Source: an uncultured Mucilaginibacter sp. (GTDB lineage: Bacteria; Bacteroidota; Bacteroidia; Sphingobacteriales; Sphingobacteriaceae). Taken from it: 64,000 nucleotides of DNA. The position numbers and the translations under genes are program-made. The notes under the pieces were generated by a model. That model ran no database searches and was not told the DNA's origin. It saw only the letters and a list, made by a program, of their open reading frames with translations. The stretch covers positions 53,378 to 117,377 of the forward strand of contig CAITEP010000011.1 of the NCBI GenBank assembly GCA_903891475.1, in the 5' to 3' direction. Below are positions 54,543-63,898 of this stretch, one piece after another. Every line of letters begins with the position of its first letter. Position 1 is the stretch's first letter.

Positions 54543-54896
54543 CTAAATTTTAAACCAAAATGCCATAAAAAAAATCACTAATAAGTGTAATAAAACAATA
54601 ATGGGAGTCATTATTTCTTTTTTATTGTCATTAATTTTTATGTGGGTATAAATTGCGCCTAATAATATTACCATAAAGGTACCGATACCGTAATATCTAG
54701 TTTGATTAAAAAGTAAGCACGCACACGCTAAAATTTCAGCAAGGCCAAGTAGGCGTATAAACCAAATTGGATAATCGAACCTTTTAAATTGTTCAATCTT
54801 TTGCTTTTGGCCTACTAATTTTTGATAACCAAAAATAAACCCGGGTAGCACGAAGGCTATAAGCAGCACCCAAAAAATAATTGTTTTAATTTCCAT
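54543..54896 (-). CDS. DoxX-like membrane protein
   Basis: A 117-aa protein with four transmembrane helices from ATG 54896 (MEIKTIIFWVLLIAFVLPGFIFGYQKLVG); the in-frame start eight codons earlier is less likely. IRLLGLAEILACACLLF fits the DoxX family of small quinol-oxidase-like/unknown membrane proteins. It lies just downstream of the WYL regulator. Confidence 0.8.
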   Translation of the reverse strand: MEIKTIIFWVLLIAFVLPGFIFGYQKLVGQKQKIEQFKRFDYPIWFIRLLGLAEILACACLLFNQTRYYGIGTFMVILLGAIYTHIKINDNKKEIMTPIIVLLHLLVIFFMAFWFKI

Positions 54897-54946
54897 TTTT
54901 ATGATTTTTATTGTTTGCACAAATTAAAAACCAATGAATGTCAGCC

Positions 54947-55915
54947 TTATGTCAGCAGGGAATGAGAAAGTGTAGAATTTTTTTTAGCCATTGTCGAAAT
55001 AAGCGCGTAAACACGGTCTTCTAGTTTTTGAGGAGAAACAATTTGGGCTTTATCGCCAAACATCATAAACCAACGTGCAAAACTTTCTAAAGAACCCGTT
55101 AGGAAAGTCATTTCAACTTTATCATCAATAAATTTTTCGGATACAAACCCACTATAATATTTCTGGTATTCCAAATGGGTATATATTTCCTTCTCTACTA
55201 AAATTTTCACTAAATCAAGTGATTGCTCGTTAGCGGTTTGATTAAGGTAATTTTGGAGTGTTGGGTGTTTGTTAGTATAAATTATATCGGTTACCAAAAC
55301 CTTATTTATACGATCTACTCTAAAATCGCGGTAATCGTTACGCATTTTGCAAAATGCAATGAGGTGCCAATAACTTTCCTTATAAAATATGCCAATGGGT
55401 TCAATTTTCCTTTGGGTATGTTGCTGGTTATGATTTGCAAAATAGTCGATAGTCAACACCCTTTTTTTTGCTATACCTTCTAGTAATAATTGTAAATGGT
55501 CTTTATTATTTATCCGTAATTGATTGGTTGTTTTTAAAACGGCAATACTATTATCAATTTCTTCCAAAAGTGTTTTGTCGGCTGCTTTTAAAATAGCTTT
55601 GATTTTATACATGGCTGATTTATAAACTCTAGAGGTTGATATGTCAGTAAGGTTTTCAATAAATTTTTCGGCAGTTAAAAATGAGGTAGCTTCTTCTCGG
55701 GTAAACATAACTGGCGGTAATTTGTAACCATCCATAATAGAATAGCCAATTCCTGCTTCTCCGATAATGGGTATTCCGGCTTCCTCCAAGGTTTTTATAT
55801 CTCGGTAAACAGTTCGCAAACTAATATTAAATCGTTCGGCAATTTCGATAGCCCTTACTACCCTACGAGATTGTAAATGGATTAATATAGCCGAAACACG
55901 ATCAATGCGATTCAT
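54947..55915 (-). CDS. WYL-domain HTH regulator (YafY type)
   Basis: A 322-aa regulator from ATG 55915. The N-terminal HTH_11 (SRRVVRAIEIAERFNISLRTVYRDIKTLEEAGIPI) is followed by a WYL domain (YKESYWHLIAFCKMRNDYRDFRVDRI) and a WCX-type C-terminal region. WYL regulators sense ligands, sometimes nucleotides, and control nearby genes. It is the first gene of the cluster WYL-DoxX-EVE-SRPBCC, probably its regulator. Confidence 0.88.
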   Translation of the reverse strand: MNRIDRVSAILIHLQSRRVVRAIEIAERFNISLRTVYRDIKTLEEAGIPIIGEAGIGYSIMDGYKLPPVMFTREEATSFLTAEKFIENLTDISTSRVYKSAMYKIKAILKAADKTLLEEIDNSIAVLKTTNQLRINNKDHLQLLLEGIAKKRVLTIDYFANHNQQHTQRKIEPIGIFYKESYWHLIAFCKMRNDYRDFRVDRINKVLVTDIIYTNKHPTLQNYLNQTANEQSLDLVKILVEKEIYTHLEYQKYYSGFVSEKFIDDKVEMTFLTGSLESFARWFMMFGDKAQIVSPQKLEDRVYALISTMAKKNSTLSHSLLT

Positions 55916-56048
55916 ATAATTCAAAATTCAATAAAATATCTTTCAATATGAATAGCTTATTATTAAATGTTGGATTTATTTTATGTTATTGGTAATCTTC
56001 GCATAAAATATATTGTTAATAATGAAGGTTAATTTTAACTTAGTAGCT

Positions 56049-57056
56049 ATGTATAATCGTCGTAAATTTATAAAAACAACTTCAGCAATTGCTGGTTTGG
56101 CAGCTATTTCGCCTCGGGCATTTTCAATGGCAACATCAATTAATAATACTGCTGGTTTTCCTATTGTAATTTCAACTTGGGATTTTGGCGTTGCTGCTAA
56201 TAAGGAAGCGTGGAAAATTCTCGAAAAAGGTGGTAGGGCCTTAGATGCTGTTGAGGCAGGTGCAAAAATACCAGAAGCTGATTTGAACAACCATTCTGTT
56301 GGTAAGGCAGGCTATCCAGACCGTGATGGACATGTTACTTTAGATGCTTGCATTATGGATGAATTTGGTAATTGTGGTGGTGTTGCTGGCATGGAATATA
56401 TAGCTCATCCAATATCAGTAGCTCGATTGGTAATGGAAAAAACACCTCATGTTTTGTTGGTAGGCGAGGGTGCAACGCAATTTGCCGTTGAGCAAGGATT
56501 TAAAAAAGAAACACTACTTACCGATGAATCAAAAAAGGCTTGGGAAAAATGGCTTGTTACCGCTAAATATTCGCCTGTAATTAATTTTGAAAACAAGCAA
56601 AGCAAGCCTGGAGATAAATACAACCACGACACTATTGGTATGCTGGCTATTGATGCGAAAGGTAATATTTCGGGAGCATGCACAACCAGCGGAATGGCTT
56701 TTAAATTGCATGGTAGGGTAGGTGATAGTCCGATAATTGGTGCTGGTTTATACGTTGATAATGAAGTTGGTGGCGCAACTTCAACCGGGGTTGGCGAAGA
56801 AGTAATCAGAAATGTTGGTAGTTTTTTAGTTGTTGAATTAATGCGTCAAGGTTACTCGCCCGATGCTGCATGTAAAGAAGCCGTTAATCGAATCATAAAA
56901 AAGAAACCTGAAACAGCAAAACAAATTCAAGTTGGATTTTTGGCCATCAATAAAAAAGGTGAATATGGTTCATACGCTATTCAACCTGGTTTTTCATTTG
57001 CTGTTTGTAACCAAGAAAAACAAGATTTATTGGTATCTGGCAAAAGCTTTTATTAA
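56049..57056 (+). CDS. Glycosylasparaginase-type N-terminal nucleophile hydrolase
   Basis: A 335-aa Ntn-hydrolase of the L-asparaginase/glycosylasparaginase family. From ATG 56049 it has an N-terminal Tat-like signal (NRRKFIKTTSAIAGLAAIS). The processed nucleophile is Thr near residue 195 in HDTIGMLA; SGMAFKLHGRVGDSPIIGAGLYVDNEVGGATSTGVGE is the substrate loop. It removes asparagine from N-glycans or cleaves related amides. It is 11 bp before cutC, so the two form an operon. Confidence 0.9.
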   Translation: MYNRRKFIKTTSAIAGLAAISPRAFSMATSINNTAGFPIVISTWDFGVAANKEAWKILEKGGRALDAVEAGAKIPEADLNNHSVGKAGYPDRDGHVTLDACIMDEFGNCGGVAGMEYIAHPISVARLVMEKTPHVLLVGEGATQFAVEQGFKKETLLTDESKKAWEKWLVTAKYSPVINFENKQSKPGDKYNHDTIGMLAIDAKGNISGACTTSGMAFKLHGRVGDSPIIGAGLYVDNEVGGATSTGVGEEVIRNVGSFLVVELMRQGYSPDAACKEAVNRIIKKKPETAKQIQVGFLAINKKGEYGSYAIQPGFSFAVCNQEKQDLLVSGKSFY

Positions 57057-57067
57057 AGTCAAACCTT

Positions 57068-57826
57068 ATGATTAATAATAAAAAGGTACTTGTTGAGGTT
57101 TGCGCTAATTCTGTAACTTCTGCATTGGCTGCTCAAAAAGGAGGTGCATCAAGAGTAGAGCTTTGCCAAAATTTGAAGGAAGGTGGCACAACTCCATCAT
57201 TCGGAGAAATTCTGATGGCTAGGAAGTTGCTTTATATTGATCTTTATGTGCTGATACGACCTAGGGGTGGTGACTTTCTTTATACCGATTTGGAGTTCGA
57301 AATAATGCAAAAAGATGTTGAACAATGTATTAATTTAGGTTGTGATGGAATTGTTATCGGAATATTAAATAAGGACGGAAGTGTTGATATAAAACGCAAT
57401 GGTATGCTTATTAATATGGCTGAAAAAGCTGGATTGGGTATTACTTTTCATCGTGCATTTGATATGTGTGCCGATATGCATTATGCGTTAGAAAACTTAA
57501 TTGAACTTGGCTGCGAACGTATTTTAACTTCCGGAGGTATGCCAAAAGCTTATGCCGGGTTAGAAAATTTAAAAAGGTTAATTGACAAAGCTAATAACAG
57601 GATTATTATTATGCCGGGCAGCGGTATAAATGAAGAAAATGCAAAGGAGATTGTAAATTTTACAGGTGCATCCGAAATACATTTATCAGCACGGTCAACC
57701 ATAAAAAGTAAAATGGATTATATAAATATTAATATAAGTATGGGTAGAGATAGTGGAAATGAATATTTAATAGATGTTACAGATGCAAATATGGTTTCAC
57801 AAATTTTAAATGCTTTTAATAATTAA
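57068..57826 (+). CDS. cutC: Copper homeostasis protein CutC
   Basis: A 252-aa TIM-barrel protein: VEVCANSVTSALAAQKGGASRVELCQNLKEGGTTPS at the start, IRPRGGDFLY, TFHRAFDMCAD and GCERILTSGG in the middle, and MPGSGINEEN near the end. CutC was linked to copper tolerance; its real catalytic role is uncertain. Operon partner of the glycosylasparaginase-type gene. Confidence 0.93.
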   Translation: MINNKKVLVEVCANSVTSALAAQKGGASRVELCQNLKEGGTTPSFGEILMARKLLYIDLYVLIRPRGGDFLYTDLEFEIMQKDVEQCINLGCDGIVIGILNKDGSVDIKRNGMLINMAEKAGLGITFHRAFDMCADMHYALENLIELGCERILTSGGMPKAYAGLENLKRLIDKANNRIIIMPGSGINEENAKEIVNFTGASEIHLSARSTIKSKMDYININISMGRDSGNEYLIDVTDANMVSQILNAFNN

Positions 57827-57863
57827 ATAATTTATTAACTCTTTTAGATATTGTTAATGGTGA

Positions 57864-60245
57864 TTAAAATGGCATACCAACTCCAAAATTTAATTGCATA
57901 AAATTATAGGTATCCCCGCTATTTGTGGTTTTATAATTATTTTTAAAAGCTCCTGCTCTAAATAATTCATCATAATGGTTTAATAAAACCCATTGGTCAG
58001 TTCCATTAAATTGGGGATCTTTAAATTTAAAAGCTGCATCTAATCTGAAAACAAAATATGATACATCCCACCTTAAGCCAGTTCCAATATCCATAGCTGA
58101 CGATTGAAAGATATTGTTAAGTTTCAAAGTAACATTAGGCTGGTTTGTTTGATTATCGAGTCGCCAAACATTTCCAAAGTCGGTAAAAATAGCGCCTCTT
58201 AATTTATTACTAAAAAAGTTATTGGAAATTTTGTATCTATATTCAATGTTTGAAATAATCTTTACTTCGCCAAACTGATCCAAATATTTAAAATTCGACC
58301 TTAATTTATCGTTATTAGCGCCTATTCCGTAAAATGTCGCACGATTAAATTGCCCGGGTCCAAGTGTTCTAGGAAGCCATGCTCTCATATCATTTGAACC
58401 TCCAACATAAAATTCTTTTTCAAAAATCCAACTTTTGGTATTGCTATTTGCGTAAGGAACACCTACTCCCGAATTAAGTCTAAAAATGAATTGTTTTTCT
58501 CCTCCAACACTTCCGTAAATTCTAAAATCAACTTCCCCTTTTAAATATTGAGCAAACGTACGCCCCGCAAAAGTCCTTTCACCAATCGAGTCCTTTACAG
58601 TATTAAATAACCGACTTAATAAGTAAAGGGAGTTGCCCCCAGCGTCAACATTTCCTTGAAAGTATATGAAATTTGAATAACTATTCAATTTATTTGCATG
58701 ATATCGGAAAGTATATGCACTTCCTGAAGTAAAAAGCGTGCGACCAATTAAATACCCGTATGCAAACAAATTTGCATTATCGAGTTCTTTTTGAGCAGTG
58801 GGGTTAATCACACCTTTTGAAAACGAAAAATCTATAGGTGTTATGATATGTAACTTATCAGCAGTTTCGGCAAAATCATAAGTAATAGAGGCACTATAAC
58901 TTGTTCGCTGAACTAGGTTTCTTTGATAATATAATTGATAGTTAGTGGAAAATGTAGTGTGAGGAACTCCGTATTTTCCTAAAATTGGAAAATTGAAAGG
59001 AGATATAATAAATGGATATATTAAGTTTCCTCCTAATCTAAGGTTTTGGTTTTCAACCCCTGTAGGGTTGGAAGTATTTGTGTTTCTATCAAATAAAACA
59101 CTCCAATCTGTTTTTATTTGCAAAATAGCAGCTCTTTTAAATAAATTTTGATCAGTAAAAGTATTTCCAAGAGTATATCCATACTTTTCTCCATTAACTA
59201 AGAGTTCGCCTTCAACTCTTTCGCCCATTTGCTTTTGAGGTATAATATCAATCCTAGTATTTAGCCTATTGGTTCCATCACTTAAGGTATCATAAATAGG
59301 ATTTGGCACATTTCTAAAAACATTCAATCCTGATAACCGTGATGTTGTTAGAGCTTGTTTATCAATATCATATAATTGTCCTTTTCTTTGAAAAATATAA
59401 TCGATAACCGTTCCTGGTCTAAATTTTTTAGAATAATCCACATAATAAAATTGTGAATCAACAAATATTGAATCAACAAGCCCTGACGTTTGGCCTGAAC
59501 TATTAGCTACAGTAATGATGGTGTTATTTATTTTATAAAGTTGATGTTCTTTTTTTCCAATTGGATTGCTAATTATTAATTTTAAGTCGACCACATTACT
59601 GTTGAAAGTCGAATCAGGGTAGAAATTAATATTTTGTCTATAAAAATCATAATAGCCATTTCGCTTCATTATCATATAAAACTCGTCTCTATCATATGCT
59701 AAACTGTCACTATCAAACCTTGCACCAGGTTGTATGTGAGAAAATTTTGTGCGGTTTATATGATATAACTTAGCTACTTTTTTATCCGGAATACTATCTT
59801 GAATTTTCCGAATTCGGAACATAGGTCCTTCAACTGCCGAAAAAACAATCTGTGCTTTCTTATGCCTTATTTTTACTGTATAGGTAACCTTTGCTTTTAA
59901 ATATCCTTTAGTTATTAAAAATTTTTCAATTTGAAATCTTGAGGATTCTACAAGTGTACTATCCAAAATTGAAGGAGAATCAACGATAGATTTCTGACCG
60001 CTTCTCTTATTAAAAATATTATACACTTGCGTACTAAACCAAGTACTTGGTTGTTGTTCTTTATCAACATAATTTGCTGCTGCTTCGGTAAACTCTTTGT
60101 CTACCCCATTTATCATAACTTTTCTTACTAATACCTCATTCTCATTAAGCCTTCTAGTTAAGCCGCAGGCATTGATGAAAATAATAATTAAAAAACTTAA
60201 TATTGTAAGCCGGTAGCTAAATTTTATTTTTTTGTATGCTTTCAA
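57864..60245 (-). CDS. tamL: TamL-type lipoprotein: BamA/TamA-family outer-membrane protein
   Basis: A 793-aa Omp85-family protein. The N terminus is a signal with a lipobox-like FINACG (Cys near residue 27), so it is anchored by lipid on the membrane. POTRA-like domains follow (to about 420), then a 16-strand beta barrel (GERVEGELLVNGEKYGYTLGNTF, ..., YFVFRLDAAFKFKDP), ending in the terminal signature QLNFGVGMPF. In Bacteroidota such TamA homologues carry a lipobox. It uses a TTG start (60245); no ATG fits before the signal. It overlaps the divergent methyltransferase start by 10 bp. Confidence 0.9.
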   Translation of the reverse strand: MKAYKKIKFSYRLTILSFLIIIFINACGLTRRLNENEVLVRKVMINGVDKEFTEAAANYVDKEQQPSTWFSTQVYNIFNKRSGQKSIVDSPSILDSTLVESSRFQIEKFLITKGYLKAKVTYTVKIRHKKAQIVFSAVEGPMFRIRKIQDSIPDKKVAKLYHINRTKFSHIQPGARFDSDSLAYDRDEFYMIMKRNGYYDFYRQNINFYPDSTFNSNVVDLKLIISNPIGKKEHQLYKINNTIITVANSSGQTSGLVDSIFVDSQFYYVDYSKKFRPGTVIDYIFQRKGQLYDIDKQALTTSRLSGLNVFRNVPNPIYDTLSDGTNRLNTRIDIIPQKQMGERVEGELLVNGEKYGYTLGNTFTDQNLFKRAAILQIKTDWSVLFDRNTNTSNPTGVENQNLRLGGNLIYPFIISPFNFPILGKYGVPHTTFSTNYQLYYQRNLVQRTSYSASITYDFAETADKLHIITPIDFSFSKGVINPTAQKELDNANLFAYGYLIGRTLFTSGSAYTFRYHANKLNSYSNFIYFQGNVDAGGNSLYLLSRLFNTVKDSIGERTFAGRTFAQYLKGEVDFRIYGSVGGEKQFIFRLNSGVGVPYANSNTKSWIFEKEFYVGGSNDMRAWLPRTLGPGQFNRATFYGIGANNDKLRSNFKYLDQFGEVKIISNIEYRYKISNNFFSNKLRGAIFTDFGNVWRLDNQTNQPNVTLKLNNIFQSSAMDIGTGLRWDVSYFVFRLDAAFKFKDPQFNGTDQWVLLNHYDELFRAGAFKNNYKTTNSGDTYNFMQLNFGVGMPF

Positions 60246-61000
60246 AATCTCAAATCAGTTTAATCAAATCTTTGCGAGTTAAAAATGATCGTATTTTAAA
60301 TGGCTTATTTTTGGTTGAAGGTCATAAATCCATTAATGAATTTACAAACTCTTTCTATCAAGTGGAAGCTATTTATCACACTGCTTCATTTAATCCAAAT
60401 GTGCTGAATTTATCCCAAAAAATAAACTTATTTGAAATTTCTAATAACGAAATGGACAAAATAAGTAGTTTAAAAACACCACAACAAATACTTGCTTTAA
60501 TTAAAATACCCAAAATTATTCCATTAAATAACATCACATTTAAACAAAGTTTTACTTTAGTAATGGATAATATACAAGATCCTGGTAATATGGGTACTAT
60601 AATACGTATTGCAGATTGGTTCGGAATAAAAAATATTATTTGTTCTAATGATTCAGTTGATGTCTATAATCCAAAAGTTGTACAAGCAAGCATGGGGTCA
60701 CTTTCACGAATAAATGTTTACTATGAAGATATTGTGAATTTTTTGAGCAGTATTAATTTACCCATTTTCGGTGCATTATTAAAAGGTCAAAATATTTATC
60801 AAACTAATTTTGGCAATGAGGGCCTAATTGTATTGGGTAATGAGGGTAACGGAATGCGGTCTTCAGTTGAAGCATTGATAACAAATGCAATTACCATTCC
60901 ACGGATAGGTAGTGCAGAATCTTTAAACGTTGGCATTGCTACTGCGGTATTTTGTTCTGAAATTAGTAGAAAATCGTTTAATAAAATTGTTAGCCAATAA
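60236..61000 (+). CDS. SpoU/TrmH-family RNA 2'-O-methyltransferase
   Basis: A 254-aa SPOUT-class enzyme. The N-terminal substrate-binding domain (SKSQISLIKSLRVKNDRILNGLFLVEGHKSINE) is followed by the knotted AdoMet domain: LVMDNIQDPGNMGTIIRIADWFG, LIVLGNEGNGMR and IPRIGSAESLNVGIATAVF. It methylates a ribose 2'-O of tRNA or rRNA. Its start overlaps that of tamL on the other strand. A tRNA gene follows its stop by 30 bp. Confidence 0.93.
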   Translation: MLSKSQISLIKSLRVKNDRILNGLFLVEGHKSINEFTNSFYQVEAIYHTASFNPNVLNLSQKINLFEISNNEMDKISSLKTPQQILALIKIPKIIPLNNITFKQSFTLVMDNIQDPGNMGTIIRIADWFGIKNIICSNDSVDVYNPKVVQASMGSLSRINVYYEDIVNFLSSINLPIFGALLKGQNIYQTNFGNEGLIVLGNEGNGMRSSVEALITNAITIPRIGSAESLNVGIATAVFCSEISRKSFNKIVSQ

Positions 61001-61017
61001 ATATTTTACTATTTTTG
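60987..61017 (+). promoter_or_regulatory. Probable promoter of tRNA-Cys (TTG-N20-TAnnTTTG)
   Basis: TTG at 60987-60989 and TATTTTTG at 61010-61017 are separated by 20 bp, the classical Bacteroidota -33/-7 layout, 14 bp before the tRNA. It lies partly inside the end of the methyltransferase gene. Confidence 0.65.
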
Positions 61018-61030
61018 CACACTTTATAAG

Positions 61031-61101
61031 GGTCGGGTGGCCGAGTGGCTAGGCAGAGGTCTGCAAAACCTTTTACAGCGGTTCGAATCCGCTCCCGACC
61101 T
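61031..61101 (+). tRNA. tRNA-Cys(GCA)
   Basis: A canonical 71-nt tRNA-Cys: acceptor GGTCGGG/CCCGACC, D-stem GCC/GGC, anticodon loop CTGCAAA with GCA between GAGGT/ACCTT, T-arm AGCGG-TTCGAAT-CCGCT, discriminator T. No CCA is encoded. All stems are fully paired, unlike the copy at 30179. Confidence 0.97.
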
Positions 61102-61134
61102 CAGAAAATTAAAAAACATTTAAACTAAAACATC

Positions 61135-61311
61135 ATGGGCGTTACCCGTTTAAAAAGAAAAGATAGGAAAAACAAAACTGTTTCAAGATTAGAAGTTCAG
61201 TTTTTAAAATTAGCAACAAACCTTGAATTAGGTAGCCGTAGTGCTGAGCCAAAACATAGTCAAATTGCCATTAACAATGCTGCTTTAGCAAAAGCAAGTT
61301 CAGCAAAGTAA
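61135..61311 (+). CDS. Conserved basic small protein of 58 aa
   Basis: A small, strongly basic N-terminal half (GVTRLKRKDRKNKTVSRLE) and an Ala/Ser-rich end. Such a sequence is typical of a conserved Bacteroidota spore/ribosome-like basic small protein with no assigned function. It starts 33 bp after tRNA-Cys and is probably co-transcribed with it. It is too short for usual ORF thresholds; its good start, codon use and following terminator support it. Confidence 0.65.
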   Translation: MGVTRLKRKDRKNKTVSRLEVQFLKLATNLELGSRSAEPKHSQIAINNAALAKASSAK

Positions 61312-61370
61312 TTTATTCATACTCTTAAATAAAGCATTTTTTTAAATTCGCTTTCGGTCAATTTTATTCA

Positions 61371-61398
61371 AATCCAATAGAATTAATTCTATTGGATT
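61371..61398. terminator. Bidirectional terminator, perfect 28-bp palindrome
   Basis: AATCCAATAGAATT and its exact complement AATTCTATTGGATT, flanked by T-rich sequence, between the small basic gene and the convergent acetyltransferase. Confidence 0.8.
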
Positions 61399-61451
61399 TT
61401 TGCTTTTTTATCAATAGCTACATTTAGCTAAATCTTTATTTATAAAGCTTT

Positions 61452-61880
61452 TTACCTTAGTTGTTTAGTCATTACAACAGCTGATTGTGGACAAACATAA
61501 CTAAACTCGCTAGATTGCTGAACTTCATAGGGGACATCTTTTCTCTCAATTGTATGATAGCCTTTTTTTGAAAAATATTCAGAGGCTGTTTCCGTAAGTA
61601 AAAATAAGGCCATAATATTTTTACCAATAGCCATTTCTTCAATTTTTGAAATTAATGTTGAAGCAAAACCCATATTTCTCTGTTCGTTTTTTACTACAAG
61701 CGATCTGAGCAATGCGTAATTCCCGTATACTTCTATACCTATAGTCCCTAAAATTATATTATTTTCTGAAACAACAAGAAAATTTTCCAAATCATGAAGT
61801 AGGTCGTTAACAGGAAGTTGTTCACTTTCCAATAATTCTATTACGTTTTTTTTGAAACCCTTAGCCTTTATTATTTTCAT
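61452..61880 (-). CDS. ArsN2-like GNAT acetyltransferase
   Basis: A 142-aa GNAT protein similar in layout to ArsN2-type acetyltransferases linked to arsenic resistance: GTIGIEVYGNYALLRSLVVKNEQRNMGFASTLISKIEE (AcCoA-binding) and LFLLTETASEYFSKKGY. No other arsenic gene is near it, so the substrate is open. Confidence 0.75.
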   Translation of the reverse strand: MKIIKAKGFKKNVIELLESEQLPVNDLLHDLENFLVVSENNIILGTIGIEVYGNYALLRSLVVKNEQRNMGFASTLISKIEEMAIGKNIMALFLLTETASEYFSKKGYHTIERKDVPYEVQQSSEFSYVCPQSAVVMTKQLR

Positions 61881-62180
61881 TGGCTTGTTTTATTATCACG
61901 ATTTAAAATTATGAATATTTAGGCTATTAATATCTATCCTAGCAATATTACTTTTAGGTTTTAATTTAATTATTTTATTTAGAATCTTTCTCAATCTTAT
62001 TCGTCTCCATAAAAAAAGGCTATTTAGATTATGGGCAATTGAAAAAATTAAATGTTAATTCCAAATATCCTTATGTTGAGCCTTAGTCATATAATAAATA
62101 ATTACAATTAAATGAATCCTAACTTGTGGTAGATTTTAATTTTGAAGTTTATTTTAATCAACTACTCAAAATTTATAATT

Positions 62181-63218
62181 GTGAGAAAAAAAATACTTTT
62201 TATAACGGGATCAATTAACCAAACATCACAAATGCATCAAATAGCCATGCATTTACCAGAATTCGATTGTTGGTTTAGTCAACTTTTTTCAGATTTAAGA
62301 ATTGTTGATAAGCTAATTGAAAATACACGAATACTTAACAATACAATCCTATCAGGTCAATTTAAAAAAAATTCAGAAAAGTACCTCTTAGAAAATGATC
62401 TTAAAATTGATTACAAAGCAAAGAAAAATAAATATGACCTAGTAGTTTATTGTACAGATCTTCATATTCCTAAACGAATGCGTGACGCTAAATTGGTTTG
62501 GGTTCAGGAAGGAATGACTGATAAATTTACAGTAATAAGTGCTATTACCAAAGCACTAGGTTTGCCTACCTTTCTTCCATTAAATACCTCATTAAATGGA
62601 GCTTCAAATATTTGCGATGTGTATTGTGCAGGTTCAGAAGGGTATAAAGAGCAATTTGCCAGGTTAGGTACTAATAAAGAGAAAATATTTGTAACTGGGA
62701 TACCTAATTACGATAATGTTCGACAATTTTTTGATAATGATTTCCCTCATAAAAATTATGTAATGGTGGCTACCACTGATTTGCGTGAAACCTTTAGGTT
62801 TGAAAACCGAATTGCCTTTATAAAAAAGGCGGTTAAAATTGCCGAAGGAAGAAGATTATTATTTAAGTTGCACCCTAATGAGGATTTCGATAGGGCAGAA
62901 GTCGAAATCAGAAAATATGCCCCTGAAGGAACTTTGATATATAGATCAGGTAATACAAACCATATGATTGCCAATTGTACCGAGTTAATAACTCAATATT
63001 CTACGGTTGTTTATATAGGCTTGGCACTTGGGAAAAAAGTACATAGCTATTTTAATATTGATAAATTGAAGCAAATGGCACCAATTCAAAATGGTGGAGT
63101 ATCAGCCCTAAACATTGCTAGTATTTGTAAAAAAATGTTAGATCCGGAATTAGAATATGAAAAACAAAATGAAGTTCTGCACTTACAAGAAAGGTATAAA
63201 CTACAAGGATGTTTTTAA
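62181..63218 (+). CDS. CDP-glycerol-glycerophosphotransferase-like / UDP-GlcNAc epimerase-fold protein
   Basis: A 345-aa protein from GTG 62181 (MRKKILFITGSINQTSQMHQIA), a GT-B-type fold. An ATG 13 codons earlier is less likely because of its leader. Segments such as VYCAGSEGYKEQFARLG, VFVTGIPNYDN, LFKLHPNEDFDRAE and a late STVVYIGLALGKKVHSYF resemble glycosyl- or glycerol-phosphate transferases that act on polymer or lipid precursors in the envelope. The exact donor and acceptor are unknown. It stands alone. Confidence 0.65.
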   Translation: MRKKILFITGSINQTSQMHQIAMHLPEFDCWFSQLFSDLRIVDKLIENTRILNNTILSGQFKKNSEKYLLENDLKIDYKAKKNKYDLVVYCTDLHIPKRMRDAKLVWVQEGMTDKFTVISAITKALGLPTFLPLNTSLNGASNICDVYCAGSEGYKEQFARLGTNKEKIFVTGIPNYDNVRQFFDNDFPHKNYVMVATTDLRETFRFENRIAFIKKAVKIAEGRRLLFKLHPNEDFDRAEVEIRKYAPEGTLIYRSGNTNHMIANCTELITQYSTVVYIGLALGKKVHSYFNIDKLKQMAPIQNGGVSALNIASICKKMLDPELEYEKQNEVLHLQERYKLQGCF

Positions 63219-63250
63219 TTTTAAAAGTCTTTTAATAAATTCCTAATAAG

Positions 63251-63286
63251 TTAATAATAGAGGTTTTTATTAACCTCTATTATTAA
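63251..63286. terminator. Bidirectional rho-independent terminator
   Basis: TTAATAATAGAGG and CCTCTATTATTAA form a 13-bp stem around a 10-nt loop, between convergent genes. Confidence 0.8.
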
Positions 63287-63295
63287 TGTGTTTTA

Positions 63296-63898
63296 TCAAT
63301 GCTCCCATTTAAAACCTTTTGTATTAAACTCTAATTGTTGAGTTCCGTTTTCAAAAATAGTAGCTTCAATAATTAATGACTTTGAAGTCTTTAACCTTTT
63401 TACAAAGGTTATAGCGTCTTCAACAAATAAATATTTTGGATCATAATCTTTTGCCCCAACACAATTATAAACCTCAGGAGTATCTTTATCAAACCTAACT
63501 TGAATTTCAGTATTTTGACCGCCAATATATATTTGACCTTTATCAATACTTAACGAAACAATATTTTCACCACCTTCATTTCTAATATTTAAATTCCCAT
63601 GATTTTCTCCTTGGTATGGAAATTTTAAATCAAGTTTATTAGAAGATTTTAGTTCTGCATAAAAGGTATGACTGTCATCCATTTTATTGATATCATCTGA
63701 AAAACTCCATTCTGTTGTAGTTGAGTCAGAAAATTTCGATTCTGAACTGTTGGTATTTGCGCTATCATTGGCTTTACTTATTTTAGTTTTCTCATTTTTT
63801 GGTGGGGCTATAAAAAAATTAATAAGGTTTATCACAATTATTATTGCAAATATTATTAGTAAGAAATGCCACCATTTAAGTTGTTTTAATTTTTCCAT
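63296..63898 (-). CDS. Membrane-anchored hypothetical protein
   Basis: A 200-aa protein with one N-terminal transmembrane helix (about residues 10-30), a low-complexity Ser/Asn/Lys linker and a beta-rich soluble domain (residues 66-200) that probably faces the periplasm. No motif recognised. A terminator follows it. Confidence 0.6.
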   Translation of the reverse strand: MEKLKQLKWWHFLLIIFAIIIVINLINFFIAPPKNEKTKISKANDSANTNSSESKFSDSTTTEWSFSDDINKMDDSHTFYAELKSSNKLDLKFPYQGENHGNLNIRNEGGENIVSLSIDKGQIYIGGQNTEIQVRFDKDTPEVYNCVGAKDYDPKYLFVEDAITFVKRLKTSKSLIIEATIFENGTQQLEFNTKGFKWEH

